Source: Nitrososphaera sp.
GTDB lineage: Archaea; Thermoproteota; Nitrososphaeria; Nitrososphaerales; Nitrososphaeraceae
Length of the DNA: 7,603 nt
NCBI GenBank assembly: GCA_022545875.1
Contig: JAKEIF010000280.1
Span: 1 to 7,603, forward strand
Direction of reading: 5' to 3'
In this document: positions 5,459-7,603 of the stretch, piece by piece
How the letters are laid out: each line of letters begins with the position of its first letter
Position numbering within the stretch: the stretch's first letter is position 1
The notes under the pieces: model-generated
The model's input: the letters and a program-made list of their open reading frames with translations, nothing else
What the model was told of the DNA's origin: nothing
Database searches by the model: none
Program-made: the position numbers and the translations under genes

Positions 5459-6322
5459 ATGGTCCGGCTTTACAGGTCAAATGCCGACAGCATAGACTCT
5501 GCAGAGATTGTGATTTATGGCGTCCAAGATGAGTCAGGATCGCATGCCAAGAGGAAAGGCACCAGTAGAGCACCAGATGTCCTAAGGATCGCATCAAACG
5601 AATCCGAATTTTTTGAACGCGGCGGGACCAGAATACCTACGTGTCCTATGAGAGGGTCATTTGATGGAAAGCGAGTGTTTGATGCGGGGAACTTGAAGAC
5701 AAAAAATGATGTTTCTAAAGCAGCGTATGATGTGGCTTCCAAAGGCAGGATCCCCATAATGATAGGAGGCGATCATTCACTTACGACTAACGCTATTGAA
5801 GCAATAGCCCGCGCGGTCAGTTCCAAGCTTGCATTGCTCTACTTTGACGCACATCCAGACTTTGTTTCTTCATCCAGAAATTACTATGGATCGGTGCTCA
5901 CCGATTCATCGCAGTCGCTTGACTACCGCTCAAGCATGCTGATCGGAACACGAGCTGCAGAGCCCGAGGAGTTGGTTAACGCCAGCAAGGAAGGCGTGCA
6001 GATCATAAACCCACTTGATATTGCAGAACTTGGCTTGAAAAAGGTTGCAGAGATTATACGGGAAAAAACTGGCAATAGCAGCATCTACATTTCAATAGAT
6101 CTAGATTGCCTGGATCCTTCATTTGCGCCAGGGGTCTCTGTCCCGTCACCGGGTGGGTTGTCAAGCACCGACTTGATTTATCTCCTTAGTAGGTCTCTCT
6201 CAGGAAAAGTTGTTGGCTTGGATATCGTGGAGCTCTGTCCAGACTTTGATTTCACCGGCATGACGGCAGGTGTCGCTGCAAGGATACTCACCGAATGTAT
6301 CGCTTCAATGCCGACAAGATAA
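5459..6322 (+). CDS. Arginase/agmatinase superfamily (ureohydrolase) protein, substrate uncertain
   Basis: This 287-residue protein has the binuclear-metal ureohydrolase fold, which hydrolyses guanidino compounds to urea and an amine. All six metal ligands are visible: His106 in GGDHS (103-107); Asp130, His132 and Asp134 in FDAHPDF (129-135); Asp214 and Asp216 in SIDLDCLDP (212-220). The Glu that contacts the guanidinium in arginase is conserved as Glu258 in GLDIVEL (253-259). The loop after DAHxD differs: arginases and agmatinases have a conserved His-Gly or Ser-His-Ala there, while this protein has NYYGS (141-145), with Tyr143 at the likely His position. The usual APGTGTPEPGG is FAPGVSVPSPGG. 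Agmatinase (polyamine synthesis) is the conventional guess for an archaeon, but those changes make the substrate, and even activity, uncertain. Length is normal. The ATG at 5459 is 30 bases after a TATA box. It is monocistronic as far as can be seen; no arginine decarboxylase or urease genes are adjacent. Confidence 0.87.
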   Translation: MVRLYRSNADSIDSAEIVIYGVQDESGSHAKRKGTSRAPDVLRIASNESEFFERGGTRIPTCPMRGSFDGKRVFDAGNLKTKNDVSKAAYDVASKGRIPIMIGGDHSLTTNAIEAIARAVSSKLALLYFDAHPDFVSSSRNYYGSVLTDSSQSLDYRSSMLIGTRAAEPEELVNASKEGVQIINPLDIAELGLKKVAEIIREKTGNSSIYISIDLDCLDPSFAPGVSVPSPGGLSSTDLIYLLSRSLSGKVVGLDIVELCPDFDFTGMTAGVAARILTECIASMPTR

Positions 6323-6434
6323 TTGTATGGTAGTTGAAGCAATACTCCTCGAATTCTTGTTGTCGTTCAGACTAGCAGCTGCCCCGGAAAGATGTACTTT
6401 AAGCGAATCTTCTACCCAAATGTAGCAGTAGAAC

Positions 6435-6458
6435 CATCTAGAAAATCTCACCTAGATG
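6435..6458. repeat. Inverted repeat CATCTAG-N10-CTAGATG, possible operator
   Basis: Two perfect 7-bp arms (6435-6441 and 6452-6458), 17 bp centre to centre, end two bases before the TATA box of the receptor gene. The position next to the TATA/BRE suits a dimeric regulator. As an RNA hairpin it would lie upstream of the predicted transcription start, so a DNA-binding site is the better reading. A 7-bp repeat can also arise by chance. Confidence 0.4.
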
Positions 6459-6459
6459 A

Positions 6460-6468
6460 TTTATTTAA
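6460..6468 (+). promoter_or_regulatory. TATA box for the dCache receptor gene
   Basis: TTTATTTAA is centred about 32 bases before the TTG at 6496, giving a leaderless or nearly leaderless transcript. It is the best TATA match in the 173-bp gap 6323-6495, which otherwise holds only the inverted repeat just upstream; no small gene or RNA is seen there. Confidence 0.5.
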
Positions 6469-6495
6469 CTGCTCGATTTTAACTTAAGGGCTTAG

Positions 6496-7603
6496 TTGGG
6501 CAGGCAATACCGCTTATCAGCAAAAAGCATAGGATTACTCATTATAGTTGCAGCGATAGCGGCCTCGCTTTCATTTGCATCTTTTGAGTATTCCAATTAT
6601 ACGTCAGGGCAGATGCTCAGGATCGCATCTGAAAACATCAGGTCTAACGCCATGATCCAGGCCCACGACCTAGAAAGGATCCTTGCCAACAAGATGGATT
6701 CTGCTGCAACAAACCTTGGGTTGCTTGCGCAGTCCCCTTCGATTCAGGATACCGAAATGGAGAGGGCTGTTTCGATGATCGAATCTGCGCAGTCGTCAAC
6801 TTCTGAATTCACTGACTTTTACATGTGGTTGGACAGCAGCGGCAAGATTTCATGGATAAGCGGGATCAACCAGACCACATACGAGCAGATGACAGAGACT
6901 GACCTCAGTCAACGACAGTACTTTATCCAGGCTCGTGACACCCAGCGACTATACTACAGCACTGCCGTAGACTCTAGCGATGGTGTTTCGAGGATATATA
7001 TTTCCAGGCCAATAGTTAGTCAAGATGCAGGGCGCTTTCTTGGAATAGTCGTGGCAGGCATAAGGCTTGACGGGCTGGGAGAATTTCTCGAGAATGAACT
7101 TGCCCCCGAATTTCGGAGCACGATAGGGATGCTAGACAGAGATGGCATTGTTCTGTATACTACTACTCAATCACTAATCAGCAAGGGTGTTTTTGGCGAT
7201 GAGTTCCAACGGTCATTGCCCGCAGAATTGAAGCCAAGTTTCAACAATTTCATCAGTGATTCGATGGCAGGTGAAAGCGGCGTTCACGACATTAGTGCCG
7301 CTGGCTCTACCGCAACCATAGCCTATCAATCAATACGGTTCGAAGGCCAGCCATTCGGAACGTTGTACATAGTGACGCCCCACCAGCTGGCTGACAGCGT
7401 CGTGTCGCTTGTGAATCAGCAAAAGAACTTTAGCACAATCATGATGGCTGTTATCGCCGGGGTAGCCATAGCTTTGGGTATATTGATAGTCGTGTGGAAC
7501 CGGAGGCTTGAAGGAACTGTTCACGTCCGAACGTCTGAACTTCGTTCTAAATCTGCAGAACTCAAAAAGTCGTACGATTCCCTTTCTGTTGCAAAGCAGC
7601 AAC
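6496..7603 (+). CDS. Membrane dCache-domain receptor, probable sensor histidine kinase (3' end beyond window)
   Basis: The frame is open from TTG at 6496 to the window end (369 codons) and is truncated there. The visible part has a short cytoplasmic N-terminus, TM1 (about 12-30), an extracytoplasmic sensor domain (about 31-312), TM2 (about 314-334) and the start of a cytoplasmic coiled coil (RTSELRSKSAEL onwards, heptad-like). The sensor has double-Cache (dCache_1) features: DLSQRQYFIQA (136-146), ISRPIV before FLGIVVAGIRLDGL (about 181-194), and a second half starting STIGMLDRDGIVLYTT (208-223). In Thaumarchaeota such a TM-dCache-TM-coiled-coil unit usually leads into HisKA and HATPase domains, so a histidine kinase is most likely, but the catalytic part is not visible; a chemoreceptor or cyclase output cannot be excluded. 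TTG 6496 follows an in-frame TAG directly (6493-6495), so it is the earliest possible start, and it suits the TATA box at 6460-6468. Confidence 0.85.
   Translation, partial: MGRQYRLSAKSIGLLIIVAAIAASLSFASFEYSNYTSGQMLRIASENIRSNAMIQAHDLERILANKMDSAATNLGLLAQSPSIQDTEMERAVSMIESAQSSTSEFTDFYMWLDSSGKISWISGINQTTYEQMTETDLSQRQYFIQARDTQRLYYSTAVDSSDGVSRIYISRPIVSQDAGRFLGIVVAGIRLDGLGEFLENELAPEFRSTIGMLDRDGIVLYTTTQSLISKGVFGDEFQRSLPAELKPSFNNFISDSMAGESGVHDISAAGSTATIAYQSIRFEGQPFGTLYIVTPHQLADSVVSLVNQQKNFSTIMMAVIAGVAIALGILIVVWNRRLEGTVHVRTSELRSKSAELKKSYDSLSVAKQQ

Noticed and set aside
5292..5597. 101-codon open frame on the minus strand overlapping the ureohydrolase start
   Set aside because: It overlaps the well-supported ureohydrolase gene and its promoter antisense, and its product is Ser/Cys/Leu-rich without recognisable motifs.
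7330..7602. 90-codon open frame antisense to the receptor gene
   Set aside because: The + strand frame is open without interruption from 6496 and carries two TM segments and dCache motifs; the antisense frame is incidental.
1..7603. Search for CRISPR array, insertion sequence, transposon ends, phage or defence genes
   Set aside because: No tandem direct repeats with spacers, no transposase or integrase motifs, no terminal inverted repeats and no abrupt change of composition were seen; the window is ordinary chromosomal sequence in this respect.

Overview
The window looks like a chromosomal segment of an ammonia-oxidising Thaumarchaeota (Nitrososphaerota), probably of the moderate-GC, Nitrososphaera-like soil type. 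This is an inference from gene content: an ESCRT-III/CdvB-type cell-division protein, a GPN-loop GTPase, a GHMP-family archaeal homoserine kinase, a crotonase resembling the hydratase of the thaumarchaeal 3-hydroxypropionate/4-hydroxybutyrate carbon-fixation cycle, and TATA-like boxes about 27-32 bases before several start codons, as expected for leaderless archaeal transcripts. No taxonomic marker such as rRNA or amoA is present, so genus is not fixed. Base composition is even, and I see no mobile element, tRNA, rRNA or CRISPR array.

Layout: (1) 2-247, the 3' end of a Cys-rich gene on +, meeting tail-to-tail with (2) a CdvB paralog on - (244-900); the two stop codons share one CTAG. (3) A 141-bp divergent promoter region leads to a small unrecognised acidic protein on + (1042-1491). 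(4) Convergent with it is a polytopic membrane protein of the LPG-synthase TM/UPF0104 family on - (1514-2602). (5) A 70-bp divergent region precedes a two-gene + operon: GPN-loop GTPase (2673-3434) and homoserine kinase thrB (3435-4388), with no spacer between them. (6) Convergent with thrB is an enoyl-CoA hydratase on - (4391-5251). (7) After a 207-bp divergent region comes an arginase/agmatinase-superfamily protein on + (5459-6322). (8) A 173-bp intergenic region with an inverted repeat and a TATA box leads to a membrane dCache-domain receptor on + (6496 to the window end, cut off), most likely the sensor half of a histidine kinase.

The genes do not form one pathway. They read as a compact housekeeping region (division/membrane remodelling, membrane-lipid or glycan transport, GTPase, threonine synthesis, carbon fixation or acyl-CoA metabolism, guanidino-compound hydrolysis, signalling) with alternating strands and very short tail-to-tail junctions. 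Four of the eight genes whose starts are visible begin with TTG.

I found no convincing new multi-gene system. The points most worth checking are the ureohydrolase that keeps all six metal ligands and the guanidinium-binding Glu but has Tyr where arginase/agmatinase has its active-site His; the CdvB paralog with a half-MIM2-like FPDVP motif; its unrecognised divergent neighbour; and the inverted repeat abutting the receptor promoter.
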